From: JAOUEA01 sp963797635
GTDB taxonomy: Bacteria; Actinomycetota; UBA4738; HRBIN12
Direction of reading: 5' to 3'
Assembly (NCBI GenBank): GCA_963797635.1
Contig: CAWCPZ010000009.1
Coordinates: 186,001-250,000, forward strand
Length of the DNA: 64,000 nucleotides
Part shown: positions 1 to 9,097 of the stretch, in pieces
Layout: the number at the start of each line of letters is the position of its first letter
Position numbering within the stretch: position 1 is the first letter of the stretch
The notes under the pieces: generated by a model
Told to the model about the DNA's origin: nothing
What the model saw: the letters and a program-made list of their open reading frames with translations, nothing else
Database searches by the model: none
Made by a program: the position numbers and the translations under genes

Positions 1-214
1 GGACGTACGGGAGGGTGTCGCGCTGGTAGCTCCTCTGGAACGCGCGTTCGGTGTCGTGATCGACGAACCGGAGGGTGAACTGGTCGATCTCGGGGGCCTG
101 TTCCAGGAACGTGCGGAACAGCCGCGGGATCGAGCGACCCGGTGGGCTCGGGCGTCGATGCTCAGGCGGGTCGGCTTCGGGCGTGCGCTGATCCATCCGG
201 CTGGATGTTCCCAT
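1..214 (-). CDS. N-terminal fragment of a class III adenylate/guanylate cyclase-like protein (runs off the left edge)
   Basis: This reading frame is open from an ATG at 214 (or a second in-frame ATG at 196) down to base 1 with no stop, giving about 71 residues. The segment with the motifs FVDHDTERAF and YQRDTLPYV resembles the juxtamembrane start of actinobacterial multi-membrane-span nucleotide cyclases, where a short cytoplasmic stretch precedes the first helix. That assignment is by recall of the family; no catalytic domain lies in the window. The gene starts 14 bp after the stop of the upstream gene on the same strand, so the two may be co-transcribed. Any membrane protein with a similar leader is an alternative. 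Confidence 0.45.
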   Translation of the reverse strand, partial: MGTSSRMDQRTPEADPPEHRRPSPPGRSIPRLFRTFLEQAPEIDQFTLRFVDHDTERAFQRSYQRDTLPYV

Positions 215-228
215 GGGCGAACCGCGCG

Positions 229-909
229 TCAGGGCAGGCGAACCGGCCGGATCACGGGGAAGAACGCCGGCGGCGCCTCGGCGGACGGCCGTCGCAGCAG
301 CGGGTCGAGCCGGTCGGCGGGCAGCAGGTCGACCGCGTAGGCATCGAGCAGCCGGGCCTGGAGCCGCGCGGGGTCGATGCCGGTCGGGGTGGTGCGCCGG
401 CCGTCCGGGAGCTCGATCCCCTCCCGATGGTCCCGACACAGGACCGAGGCATGACCGTCGAACACGTGCACGACGGCCGGAGTGCCCGGGCCGGGCTCGA
501 CCCAGGCACAGAGGACGCACACCAGTCGCAGGCGGGCGGGGTAGGCGTGGGCGGCGCGCCAGCCACGTTCGTGTTCGATCACGCGCCCCCACAACGCCAC
601 CGTTCCCACCACCGAGGGCGGCGGGTACGCCGGCACCGTGTCGCGGGCGAAGTCCTCGAGGGAGCGGTGCGCGTAGATGCCGCATCGGCACCGCTCGCCC
701 GGACTCTCGTGGACGGGGCGTCCGATCGAGAGCAACCGGTTGAGACCGCACCGAGCCGTGGTGGCGGCGCGTGGCTGCCAGGTGTCCGACCCCACGCCGG
801 CGCCGGCCGGGAGCAGCCCCGGCGCCCCGGGCGCGAGATGCCAGGCGCGCCAGCCGACGATGGGCTCGTCGGTCGGCGCGACGACCTCGAGGGGCCGGGC
901 TGCACCCAT
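229..909 (-). CDS. Conserved hypothetical protein with GWRAW and Cys-x-CGIYA motifs
   Basis: A 226-aa protein with no recognised enzymatic domain. It opens with a GWRAWHL motif, has RCRCGIYAHR near residue 75 and a CVLC pair further on, so a small zinc-binding unit is possible. I recall similar short actinobacterial and phage proteins that pair GWRAW with CxCGIYA, but their function is unknown. The ATG at 909 is chosen because upstream sequence in the frame is low-complexity Arg/Pro and runs into the divergent neighbour. It lies just upstream of the cyclase-like fragment and is divergent from the YbaK gene. No signal peptide or membrane helix is seen. Confidence 0.55.
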   Translation of the reverse strand: MGAARPLEVVAPTDEPIVGWRAWHLAPGAPGLLPAGAGVGSDTWQPRAATTARCGLNRLLSIGRPVHESPGERCRCGIYAHRSLEDFARDTVPAYPPPSVVGTVALWGRVIEHERGWRAAHAYPARLRLVCVLCAWVEPGPGTPAVVHVFDGHASVLCRDHREGIELPDGRRTTPTGIDPARLQARLLDAYAVDLLPADRLDPLLRRPSAEAPPAFFPVIRPVRLP

Positions 910-974
910 CGTTCGAGGGTGCGCCCCACCGGCGGGAACCGCAAGGGAGCCGCCGGGCGCTAGGCTGCGCCGCG

Positions 975-1466
975 ATGGCTCCCGACGACAGCCCCACGCC
1001 CGCCACGGAGGCGCTCGAAGGCTCAGGCCTCGCCTTCGAGGTGGTGCGGTTCGAGCCGCCGTCGAGTGCACAGGAGAGTGCGGACCGCCAGGGGATCGAC
1101 CTCGCCTCGTTGCTGCGCACGATCGTCGTGCGGCGCGGCGCCGACGACTTCGTCTTCGTGCTGGTGCCGGGAGGACGACAGATCGCCTGGCCGAAACTCC
1201 GGTCGCACCTGGGGGTCAAGCGCATCTCGCTGCCCGACGCCGAGGAGGCCAAGGCCGTGACCGGCTACGAACGGGGCGCCATCACGCCCTTCGGCTCCCT
1301 GCGCCCGTGGCCCGTGATCGCCGATGCGACCGTGGCGACGCTCGGCCGCGTCGCCATCGGCGGCGGCGCCCGCGGGGTGAACCTGCATCTCGACGCGCAC
1401 GACCTGATCGGTGCGACCAACGCCCAGGTCGCGGATGTCACGGTCGAGGCGCCCGTGCCGGACTGA
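975..1466 (+). CDS. YbaK/EbsC-type aminoacyl-tRNA deacylase (ProX-like)
   Basis: A 163-aa single-domain protein of the YbaK/ProRS-INS superfamily, which hydrolyses mischarged aminoacyl-tRNA in the cytoplasm. The family pattern is clear: an early alpha/beta segment ending in SAQESADRQG, then LRTIVVRRGADDFVFVLVPG, a YERGAITPFG loop and a Gly-rich GGGARGVNLHL turn. Length is typical for stand-alone members. The ATG at 975 starts the protein just before MAPDDSPTP; the longer open frame upstream is Arg/Pro-rich and overlaps the divergent gene. It is followed 11 bp later by the 3' end of the convergent PP2C phosphatase gene. The amino acid edited cannot be told from sequence. Confidence 0.85.
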   Translation: MAPDDSPTPATEALEGSGLAFEVVRFEPPSSAQESADRQGIDLASLLRTIVVRRGADDFVFVLVPGGRQIAWPKLRSHLGVKRISLPDAEEAKAVTGYERGAITPFGSLRPWPVIADATVATLGRVAIGGGARGVNLHLDAHDLIGATNAQVADVTVEAPVPD

Positions 1467-1476
1467 CCGCCCCGCC

Positions 1477-4400
1477 TCAGGAACCGACCGGACCGCCCAC
1501 CGACATGGGGGGTCTGGTGAGCGATCGGATCAGCTCGATGCGGGTGCCGTCAGCCTCGCGGTCGACCACCACCTCATCCATCAGGGTCCGCATGATCATC
1601 AGGCCGTTGCCCCGGACGGGGTCCGGATCGCGTTCGGACCACCGTCCGTCGTCCGCCACGTGCACCACGACCCGGGCGCCGTCGATCCAGCCACGGAACT
1701 CGATGGAGCCTTCGGGCGTGGGGTGGGCATGCTCGATCGCGTTCGCGAGGGCCTCGCTGCTCGCCAGGACCAGTTCCTCCACGATGCCCTCGGGGACCTG
1801 GTGGCCGTCCAACCAGGTCCGGAGCGCGGCGCGCGCGGGAGCGAGTGCACCGGGGTCGCGCTCGATGATGCGGTGGAAGCTCGGCCGGAGCGTCACGGTG
1901 AGGATGGCGACGTCGTCGACCGACGTGCCCTCGTCGATCAGTTCGGCGGCCAGGGCATCGCCGAGGCGGTCGCGGTCCGCGTCCCGTCCCGCCACGTGCT
2001 CCGCCGTCTGGCGCAGACGTTCGAGGCCTTCGTCCAGGGACTCGTCGCGACGCTCCACCAAGCCGTCGGTGTAGAGGACCACCGTGTCGCCGGGTTCCAT
2101 CGTGGTCACGGACTCTTCCCGGCGGGCGGGATCCACGACCGCGAGCGGCACCGACCGTCCACCTTCGAGGAACCGTGCCCTCCCGAGGCGATCCACGACC
2201 ATGGGAGGAAGGTGGCCGGCGGAGGCGTACCGCAACGTCCCCGTCGAGCATTCGAGTTCGGCGCTCGCCACCGTCGTCACCTCGGCTCCGGGCAGGTCCC
2301 GGGAGAATCGGTCGAGCAACATCAAGAGCGAGGCGGGACCGTGCGCCTCCTGGGAGAGGGCACGCCAGGCCACCCGCAGCTGTCCCATCGTCGCCGCGGC
2401 GGCCAGCCCGCGACCGACCACGTCCCCGACGGCCATCACCAAGCTGTCCTCGGAGAGCTCGAGCGCGTCGTACCAGTCGCCGCCGACGTCGAGGATCTGG
2501 GCGGCCGACCGGTACAGCCCGTGGACGGACGCCTGCGCCAGGACGGGCAGATCGGCGGGAAGCATCGCCCGCTGGAGCTCCTCGGCCGCCGCCCGCGTCT
2601 GGTCGGACGTCTGGGCCCGACGCAGGGCCTGCGCGACCTGCGCGGACAAGGCCCGGACCGCCTCCTTCACGTCGCGTGAGGGGAGGTGCTGCGCATCCAG
2701 GACCAGCACGACGGCGCCGATCGGGGCTCCCTGGACCACCAGCGGCAGCGCCCACACCCCGCGTCCTTCGCCGCCGGAGATGCCGAAGCCGGCCGGATAT
2801 CGGGATCGGAACGCCTCGGTGGTTTCGGCCAGGACTTCGCGACCGGTCCTGAAGGCCTCGCTCGAGGCCGCCGCGTCATCGATCGCCAGACGAGGCATCT
2901 GCGACGCGTCATCGTCGGCCAGCCCGCGGACCGCCACGAACTCCAGGTACCCGTCTTCGTGGGCCAGGGCCACACCGCCGGCGATGGCCTTCGCGATCGC
3001 GATCACCCTGGTGAGCACGATCCCGGCAGCCGCCTCCGCCGTCGAGGCCCGCGACAGCTCGACGGACAGCCGCCGCTGCGATTCGACGCGGGCGCGCTCT
3101 CGCTCCGCCGTCGCGCGGGCCTCATCCACCGCGGCGAAGAGCCTCGCCTGCTCCAGCGCACGAGCACCGGTCGAGGCGAGATCCTCCAGGAGCGTGCGGT
3201 CGTCTTCGTCGAGGCGTCGGGAGGGCGGGAAGCGGAACGCGAGCGCCCCCAGCGTGGCTCGTGGCACGTTCATGGGTACGACGGCGGTGGGGCCGTCCGG
3301 GGATTCGGTTCCCTCCGTGAAGACGCTGATCCCACTCGTGGCCACCCGCACGATCGCGTGGTCGTCGTCCAGCGGAAGGCTCCCGAGCGCCGTGGTCGTC
3401 TTGGCTCCTTCGATGGTGTCCTCCGACGCACCCCCGCCATCTCGCACCGGGACGATCTCCAGGGAGGAGCCCTCCTCGTCGAGGAGCCCGAGGGTGACCG
3501 ACACGGCGCCGGTCGCCTCCCGGGCGCACCGCACCATGGACTCCACGACGGCGTCGACGTCGTGGGCATCGAGCAGCGCGGCGGCCATCGTCTGCATCGC
3601 CTCGCTGCGTCTCGCGTCGGCCCGCAACCGCCGGCGCGACGCCTCCAGCGCCTCCTCGCGACGCCTCGCCAGGCTGATCGCGAGCTGGACCAGACCGGCG
3701 AGCGCGAGCGCCGCCAAGAGCAGACCGAGCGGGCCCACGAGATCGGTGTTCCCGGGAACGACCACGCCCACCAGCCACCGTCGACCCCCGACGGACACCT
3801 CCCGGGTCACGGCGTCGGGCGCAACTGCAGGGTCGCCGTACAAGGCCTGGCCCCCGTCCAACACCACCAGCTGGGTGTCGGCCGGGAGCTGATGCTGCAC
3901 CAGGGAGACGAGCTCGTCGGTGCGATAGGCGGCCGTCACGAAGCCGACCTGGGCGGCCGTTCGGTCCTCGGTCGTCGCGAGCGGGACGCCGTGTCGGTAC
4001 AGGGGCGCGATGACCAGGAACCCGGGCTCGCCGGTGGTGGACAGCTGCAGCGGAGGGGTCAGCTGCGACACGCCCGCAGCGAGCGCGGCGATCGTGATGG
4101 GCCCGCGCGCCGGATCGTTGCCCACATCGAGCCCGAGGACCGACCGACTCAGCCGGTTCGACGGGGTCACCGCGATCACCGGGTAGTAGCGCGCCCGATG
4201 GGGGGCTCGCACGTACTCACCGAGTTCCACGCGATCGACGATCGCCAGCCCGCGTGGCGCGTTCGAATGCGCGGCGGTCGCGATCGGTGACGATCGTACC
4301 CAGGCCCAGGGCGGAGATCCCGGGCTGCACGCGGACCCCGCGGGCGAACGAGGAGAAGCGGCGGACGCTGACCTCGCCGTCGCGGCCCACCACGGCTCCC

Positions 4401-4627
4401 GCCCCTCGGAGCCCTGCCAGGAGCTGCTCGACGGTGGACCCGAGCGAGTCGGCGGCAGCGTCCGCGACCTCCCGCCGCTGACCCTCGACCTGCTCGCGTC
4501 GCAGGAGCGCCGAGGAGACCGAGCTCACCACCGCGAGGACGATCAGCGCACAGACGAGGAGCGTGCTGGGCCATCGCCGAACCAACCAGGGCCTGCCTCG
4601 ACCTTCGCCGACATCACGGCCGATCAT
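1477..4627 (-). CDS. CHASE-TM-GAF-GAF-SpoIIE phosphatase with C-terminal anti-sigma HATPase domain (frameshifted)
   Basis: A membrane-anchored stress phosphatase of RsbU/RsbP type, about 1050 aa once joined. From 4627 the order is a membrane helix (residues 18-40), an extracellular CHASE sensor, a second helix near LLLAALALAGL, two GAF-like domains, a PP2C/SpoIIE domain with GGDWYDA, ASAGHLPP and LYTDGLVE, and a C-terminal HATPase with EALANAIEHAH and NGLMIMRTL. PP2C enzymes of this class dephosphorylate STAS antagonists. The fused HATPase resembles RsbW-type anti-sigma kinases, so both opposing activities may sit in one chain. The frame breaks near 4250 inside CHASE; removing one G restores it. 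STAS and sigma genes follow immediately, which supports the role. Confidence 0.85.
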
Positions 4628-4749
4628 CAGGGAAGTCTGTCACACGGCCTTCCTCCCGGAGCCCGTACGGTTGCGTACGGACGGTGCTGCCGGGTCGCGA
4701 GTATCGTGACGCCCCGCGAAGCCCTGTCTTCGCCGATGGAGCATCCGAG

Positions 4750-5052
4750 ATGGGGTTGGAGATCATCGCCGGCGAGACGCCCGACGCCGAGCTCGCCCTC
4801 CGGGGCGAACTGGACCTGGCCACGGCCGGGCGGCTGCTCGAGGTCGCGCAGACGCTGCCGAGCGGATGCGACGTCCGGCTGGACGTCAGCGAGCTGCATT
4901 TCGCCGACAGCAGCGGGATCCGAGCCATGCTGAAGGTCGTCGATTCGATCAGACCGGGGACCCTGATCCTGGTCCGGCCCACGCGCTCGGTGCGTCGGGT
5001 CCTGGAGCTGTTGGGCATCGATCAGGGCGCGGGGATCGTGCTCACGGACTGA
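4750..5052 (+). CDS. STAS-domain anti-sigma factor antagonist
   Basis: A 100-aa single STAS domain. Family members bind the anti-sigma kinase when unphosphorylated and free the sigma factor. The phosphorylation loop is ELHFADSSGI, with the expected Asp-Ser-Ser-Gly, preceded by the beta strand DVRLDVS. The ATG at 4750 places the start at MGLEIIAGE, right before the first STAS strand; an in-frame ATG at 4684 would add 22 residues of poor quality. The gene diverges from the phosphatase at 1477-4627 and converges on the anti-sigma-like gene ending at 5058. Its placement suggests it is a substrate of the phosphatase. Confidence 0.85.
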   Translation: MGLEIIAGETPDAELALRGELDLATAGRLLEVAQTLPSGCDVRLDVSELHFADSSGIRAMLKVVDSIRPGTLILVRPTRSVRRVLELLGIDQGAGIVLTD

Positions 5053-5057
5053 GCCGT

Positions 5058-5418
5058 TCAACCCTTGGGTTCCGCCAGCGAGGACCATCGAGACCGCGTC
5101 GCCGTCCCACCGGAGCTCCGAGGCGATCGCTCCGAGCAAGCGGAGACGCAGGTCGTCCTGTTCCGAGGCCTCGGGCGCTCGCACACCGAAGGACCTGATC
5201 CGGATCGAACCCGCATGATCCAGCTCGAGCGACACCCGGATCCGAGGCCCGTCCGCGAAGGCGAGCAGTTCGCTCACGGCGAGCTTGCTGTCCTCGACGC
5301 GCTCATCGTCGATGGCCCACGCGGTGCCGCAGGCGCCGATGAACGTTCGGATCATGGTGTGGAGGGCAGGATCCGACGGCAGATCCAGGGTCGCCGAGGA
5401 CGGCGAGGGACGGTTCAC
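5058..5418 (-). CDS. Degenerate anti-sigma-factor HATPase-like protein (frameshifted near 3' end)
   Basis: About 120 aa, starting at a GTG whose GTGA overlaps the stop of the STAS gene upstream. The N-terminus (TLDLPSDPALHTMIRTF) and the following helix with DSKLAVSELLAF match the opening of RsbW/SpoIIAB-type kinases. However the N-box Asn is missing (SELLAFADG) and no DxGxG box follows, so it probably cannot bind ATP normally. In the raw frame it has no stop and runs into the STAS gene. Removing one G near 5080 ends it at the TGA at 5058-5060 with the tail GEPKG. It likely works with the neighbouring STAS protein; role inferred from context. Confidence 0.65.
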
Positions 5419-5750
5419 CGGTCGGGGAGATCCTCGACGCGCTCCACGACCGTGAGCACCGTGTCCAGACCCGTGAGCGCGATCACCTTCATCGGAGCCG
5501 GTTGGAGACAGGCCACCGCCACGCCGCCACCGTGCTCGCGCGCTCGTTCCGATGACGCCACGATCACCCCGAGGCTGCTGGAGTCCATGAACGACACCTG
5601 CTGCATGTCCACGGCCACCCACGGCGTCCCCGCATCCATGGCGGTCGCGAGCGCCTCAGCGAGCTGAGGAGAGGTGTGAAGGTCGAGTTCGCCGGCCACG
5701 GAGAGTATCGTCCAGCCCTGCTGGGTATGACGTTCGAACGCGAGATCCAT
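5415..5750 (-). CDS. STAS-domain anti-sigma factor antagonist (second copy)
   Basis: A 111-aa STAS protein of the SpoIIAA/RsbV type. Visible features are the strand-turn GELDLHTSPQ, the phosphorylation loop SFMDSSSLGV with its DSSS core, and a C-terminal helix ending at VVERVEDLPDR. The ATG at 5750 fits the family length. It is translationally coupled by a 4-bp overlap to the degenerate HATPase gene downstream, so the pair forms an operon. It is divergent from the anti-sigma/sigma operon that begins at 5826, leaving about 75 bp for two promoters. It differs in sequence from the STAS protein at 4750-5052, so the two probably serve different partners. Confidence 0.87.
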   Translation of the reverse strand: MDLAFERHTQQGWTILSVAGELDLHTSPQLAEALATAMDAGTPWVAVDMQQVSFMDSSSLGVIVASSERAREHGGGVAVACLQPAPMKVIALTGLDTVLTVVERVEDLPDR

Positions 5751-5825
5751 CGAATGCTTCCCTCCGGGGTGCGGTCGGCGACTCGCCGGGATCCATCAGA
5801 CGACGCCACGATACAGGAGGCGACC

Positions 5826-6218
5826 GTGCGACCAGGGCCGACCACGATCTCACTGACCGTTCCTGCTTCGCCGTCCTCGATCGCCATCGTGCGAACCGTG
5901 GCGGCGACGGTGGCGGGACGGCTCGAGGTTCCGTACGACACCGTCGACGACCTGCGGATCGCGGTCGCCGAGGCATGCAACCGCATCCTCACCTCGGCCC
6001 CCCATGCAGCCGAACTCCGGCTCGACGTCGAGTGGGACGAGGCCTCGCTCGTCGCGACCGTGTCCACGGCGGTCTCGCCCGGCGACCAACCCCCCGAGCA
6101 CGCGACGGCGTGGGAGTGGCGCATCATCGAAGGACTCACCGACCACGCGTCGGAAGCGATCACCGACGGGCGACTCGCGATCGAACTGCGGATCGGCATC
6201 GGCTCCCGCGTCGTATGA
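5826..6218 (+). CDS. Anti-sigma factor, RsbW-like (HATPase fold, weak ATP-binding motifs)
   Basis: A 130-aa protein placed directly upstream of the sigma gene in the position of rsbW. A perfect AGGAGG at 5815-5820, 5 nt before GTG 5826, decides the start. The helix VDDLRIAVAEACNRIL matches the N-box helix of anti-sigma kinases, with Glu and Asn present at unusual spacing. The later DxGxG and glycine-lid motifs are not recognisable, so kinase activity is doubtful while sigma binding is likely. Its TGA overlaps the sigma factor ATG (ATGA at 6215-6218), giving translational coupling and presumably matched stoichiometry. Annotation as anti-sigma factor rests on both fold and position. Confidence 0.75.
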   Translation: MRPGPTTISLTVPASPSSIAIVRTVAATVAGRLEVPYDTVDDLRIAVAEACNRILTSAPHAAELRLDVEWDEASLVATVSTAVSPGDQPPEHATAWEWRIIEGLTDHASEAITDGRLAIELRIGIGSRVV

Positions 6219-7013
6219 CCGATCACGCGTCGGCAGGTGAAGCCCGGGAAGCGGACGACCGTGAGGTCGCCGCGTGGTTCGCCCGGCTGCCCGATCCGGA
6301 GGCCCGAGACGCCCTCGCCGAGCAGTTCCGCCCGCTGGCCGACTACCTCGCCCGGCGGTTCGCCGGCCGAGGGGAGAACGTCGAGGACCTCCAGCAGGTC
6401 GCGGCGATCGGATTGCTCAACGCGATCGACCGCTTCGACCCCGGCCGTGAGGTGCGGTTCTCGACCTACGCGTCGGCGACGATCGTCGGTGAGCTCAAGC
6501 GCCATTTCCGCGACAAGGGATGGACCATCCGCGTGCCCCGGCGGCTCCAGGAGCTGGCGACGCGGTTGAACCAGACCCTCCCGGAGATGACCGGGGCACT
6601 CGGCAGGACGCCGACCATCCCGGAGTTGGCCGAGCGGCTCGACGTGGAACCCGAGGACATCGTCGAGGCGATGGACGCCGCACAGGCGTACTCGGCCACG
6701 TCGCTGGACGCCCCGTTCGGTGAAGAAGGGCTCACGCCGTCCGACACGCTCGGGGACGAGGATCCATCCATCGCGATGACCGATGAGTGGGCCTCGCTGG
6801 CGCCCGTCGTCGAGGCGCTGCCGCCCCGCTCCCGGCGGGTCCTCTACCTCCGGTTCTTCCGGGGGCTGACGCAGTCGGAGATCGCGCAGGACATCGGCGT
6901 CTCGCAGATGCACGTGTCGCGCATCCTCGCCCAGACGATCCAGCAGCTCCGGGAAGGCGTGGGAGCCGACGACGTGGACCAGGCGATCGAGGCCGACGAC
7001 GACCGAACCCTGA
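6215..7013 (+). CDS. SigB/SigF/SigG-family RNA polymerase sigma factor (3' end frameshifted)
   Basis: An alternative sigma-70 family factor of the general-stress/sporulation group, about 265 aa. Region 2 is seen as DLQQVAAIGLLNAIDRF with FSTYASATIVGELKRHFRD, region 3 as TRLNQTLPEMTGALGRTP, and region 4 as a helix-turn-helix TQSEIAQDIGVSQMHVSRIL. It starts with an ATG that overlaps the anti-sigma stop. In the raw frame no stop occurs and the frame runs on through csbD. A +1 shift, the prevailing shift in this window, would end it at the TGA at 7011-7013, just after DDRT, immediately before a promoter-like element. The exact end is therefore inferred. Confidence 0.88.
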
Positions 7014-7014
7014 T

Positions 7015-7040
7015 GTTTCACGCCTCTCGCGGACGGGAAC
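7015..7040 (+). promoter_or_regulatory. Putative SigB/SigF-type promoter of csbD
   Basis: GTTT at 7015-7018, 16 nt, then GGGAAC at 7035-7040. This matches the general-stress consensus GTTT-N(14-17)-GGGTAT known for SigB and SigF in Gram-positive bacteria. The start codon of csbD lies about 60 nt downstream, and csbD is a classical SigB-dependent gene. The element begins right after the inferred stop of the sigma gene itself. Confidence 0.6.
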
Positions 7041-7103
7041 ATCCTCGGCAGCCGAACGATCAGCGGCCGGAGATCAACAGCCAAGATCAACAGGAGGCAC
7101 GAG

Positions 7104-7310
7104 ATGAGCGGTGTCGAGGACCGGACCGAAGGCACGATGGACAAGGCCAAGGGCAAGGCGAAAGAGGCGGTCGGCGATCTGACCGACAACGAGCGCCTCG
7201 AGCGCGAAGGCAAGCGCGACCAGGCCGAAGGCGCGGCCGAGAAGGCGAAGGGTCACGTGAAGGACGCCGCGGATGACGTTCGCGACGGGATCGACGATCT
7301 TCGCAAGTAG
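7104..7310 (+). CDS. csbD: CsbD-family general stress protein
   Basis: A 68-aa, highly charged, helix-rich protein. It has the family pattern: an initial EGTMDKAKGKAKEAVGDLT repeat, LEREGKRDQAEG, and a second AEKAKGHVKDAADD repeat. CsbD proteins are abundant cytoplasmic stress proteins of unknown biochemical activity that are controlled by SigB in Bacillus. AGGAGG at about 7091 precedes the ATG at 7104. A general-stress promoter-like element lies upstream at 7015-7040 and a strong hairpin terminator lies downstream at 7334-7371, so it is probably transcribed alone. The neighbouring sigma factor is the obvious candidate regulator. Confidence 0.93.
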   Translation: MSGVEDRTEGTMDKAKGKAKEAVGDLTDNERLEREGKRDQAEGAAEKAKGHVKDAADDVRDGIDDLRK

Positions 7311-7333
7311 CGCTCGGACGCCACCAAGGTCGA

Positions 7334-7371
7334 CCGAAACCCCCGGCGTCACCTCGACCCGGGGGTTTCGG
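7334..7371 (+). terminator. Hairpin terminator after csbD
   Basis: A perfect 13-bp inverted repeat (arms 7334-7346 and 7359-7371, GAAACCCCC core) with a 12-nt loop. There is no U-tract, as is usual for actinobacterial terminators. Confidence 0.75.
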
Positions 7372-7397
7372 CTCGTCATGGGTGGAAGGGTGGTGCC

Positions 7398-8422
7398 ATG
7401 CCGCGACTGAAGCGAGTGACCGATTCCCAGCCGGGCATCCGCCGGGTCGCACGCGGCAGGGGCTTCTCCTACCTCGACCGCCGGGACACGCCGGTGCGCG
7501 ACACCGAGACCCTGGCTCGGATCGAGGCGCTCGCCATCCCGCCGGCCTGGACCGACGTCTGGATCTGTCCGGCGGACAACGGCCACATCCAGGCCACGGG
7601 AACCGACGATGCCGGGCGTCGTCAGTACCTCTATCACCCGGCGTGGCGCGAACGACGCGACGTCGAGAAGTTCCGACGGGTGGAAGCGTTCGCCCATCGG
7701 CTCCCGGTCGTTCGACGACAGGTGACCCGGGATCTGCGCAAGCCGGACCTCACCAAGGCCACGGTGCTGGCGTGCTCGATCCGCCTGCTGGATCAAGCCT
7801 TCTTCAGGATCGGCTCGGAGGACTACGCGGCGCAGAACGGCTCGTTCGGCCTCGCCACGATCCGCAAGAGCCACCTCTCGATCGACGGGGACGAAGCCAC
7901 CTTCGACTACACGGCCAAGAGCGGCAAACGACGGATCCAGGTCGTGCGCGACCCCGACCTCATGCCGATCCTCCGCACGTTGAAGGAACGACGAACGGGC
8001 CGGGAACTCCTCGCCTATCGTCTCGACGAACGGTGGCGCGACCTGCGGTCCGGAGAGATCAACGACTACCTCAAGGCCCTCGCGGGCGAGGAGTACTCCG
8101 CCAAGGACTTCCGGACCTGGCACGCCACGGTGCTCGCGGCGGCCGAGGTCGCGGCGTCGCCGCCAGCAACGTCGTCACGGCTGGTCGCAAGGTGGTCACG
8201 GAGACGGTGAAGGTCGTCGCCGGCTACCTGGGGAACACCCCCGCGGTGGCACGCGCCTCCTACATCGATCCGCGGGTCTTCGATCGGTACCGCGACGGCA
8301 TCACGATCGGGTCGGTCGGCGATTCGTTCGACCTGTCCAGCGGGGAACGCGTTCGGGCACGGGTCGAACGTGCCGTGCTCGAACTCCTCGACCACGACGC
8401 GCCGGCCGCCGCCGCGGCGTGA
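7398..8422 (+). CDS. DNA topoisomerase IB (poxvirus-type), frameshifted
   Basis: A bacterial type IB topoisomerase, which relaxes supercoils by nicking one strand through a 3'-phosphotyrosine. The N-terminal domain begins VTDSQPGIRRVARGRGFSYL, followed by IPPAWTDVWICP. The catalytic core shows SIRLLDQAFFRIGSEDYA, a KSGK loop and FRTWHAT. The active-site Tyr (RASYIDPRVF) sits after a frameshift near 8165, where the net change is one base lost or two gained, unlike the +1 shifts elsewhere in the window. Joined length is about 340 aa, normal for the family. Start ATG at 7398 follows GGTGCC. If the shift were real the enzyme would lack its catalytic Tyr. Confidence 0.85.
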
Positions 8423-8452
8423 ACGACGCCGCGATCGCGGAGCTGGCGGGAC

Positions 8453-8478
8453 GTGTAGATCACCGCTCGATCGGGAAT
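8453..8478 (+). promoter_or_regulatory. Weak SigB/SigF-type promoter-like element
   Basis: GTGT at 8453-8456, 16 nt, GGGAAT at 8473-8478, upstream of the membrane-protein gene at 8533. It differs from the GTTT consensus at one base, so it is a weaker candidate than the sites before csbD or at 44409. Confidence 0.35.
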
Positions 8479-8532
8479 GCGTCTCTTGCAGGCAGGCCCG
8501 GGCCAGACCGGGGTACGCCAGGAGGTGCAGTC

Positions 8533-9097
8533 ATGGAACGAACGGTCACGAGAACGCGGAACGACACGGCTGATGATGTCGTCGTGCTGGGCGATGCCAC
8601 GGCGCCACGATCCCGGATCCGATGGGCCGCCGTGTTCGCAGGGATGGTGCTGTCGGTGGGGCTGTTGGTGCTTGCTGTCCTCGCTGTGGTTGGCGATCGC
8701 CTACGGGTCCGACGAAGCCTTCGTCGTGCGCAACCTCGAGTGGTTCGTGGGTGCCAGCGCCGTCGGCTGTCTCCTGATCGGCGGGTTCCTCGCCGGGCGG
8801 TTGTCCGGGGTGCCCGGAGCCGGAACCGGCCTCGCGCACGGACTGACGCTGTGGGCCCTGACCCTGTTGGTGGTCTTGGCGATCGGCATCCCGTCGGTGA
8901 TCAACGTGCTGAACCTGGGACGCGTGGCCACCGAGCTCCAGCCGACGACCAGCGTCATCGCCTCCGGCGTGGACAGCAGCCTGTGGGCGACGTTCATCGC
9001 GATGGTCGGTGCGCTCGTGGCGGCGGGGATCGGCGGCATGATCGGCGGCGCGTCGCAGCGCCGGCGCGATCACGTCGAGGACCTCGATCGGCGATGA
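8533..9097 (+). CDS. Small integral membrane protein, hypothetical (frameshifted)
   Basis: About 187 aa when joined. It has a charged N-terminus, a first helix starting RWAAVFAGMVL, then helices at WFVGASAVGCLLIGGFLAG, GLTLWALTLLVVLAIG and FIAMVGALVAAGIGGMIGG, so four membrane spans. A Shine-Dalgarno AGGAGG 8 nt upstream supports the ATG at 8533. The frame shifts by +1 near 8680 inside the first helix (LLVL to LSSLWLAIAYG). The C-terminal RRRDHVEDLDRR is cytoplasmic by the positive-inside rule. The ATGA at 9094-9097 overlaps the next gene, so these two genes are translationally coupled. No family with known function recognised. Confidence 0.7.

Noticed and set aside
56..743. Plus-strand open frames in the first 750 bp
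   Set aside because: They are antisense to the two minus-strand genes and code for Arg/Gly/Pro-rich sequence without domains.
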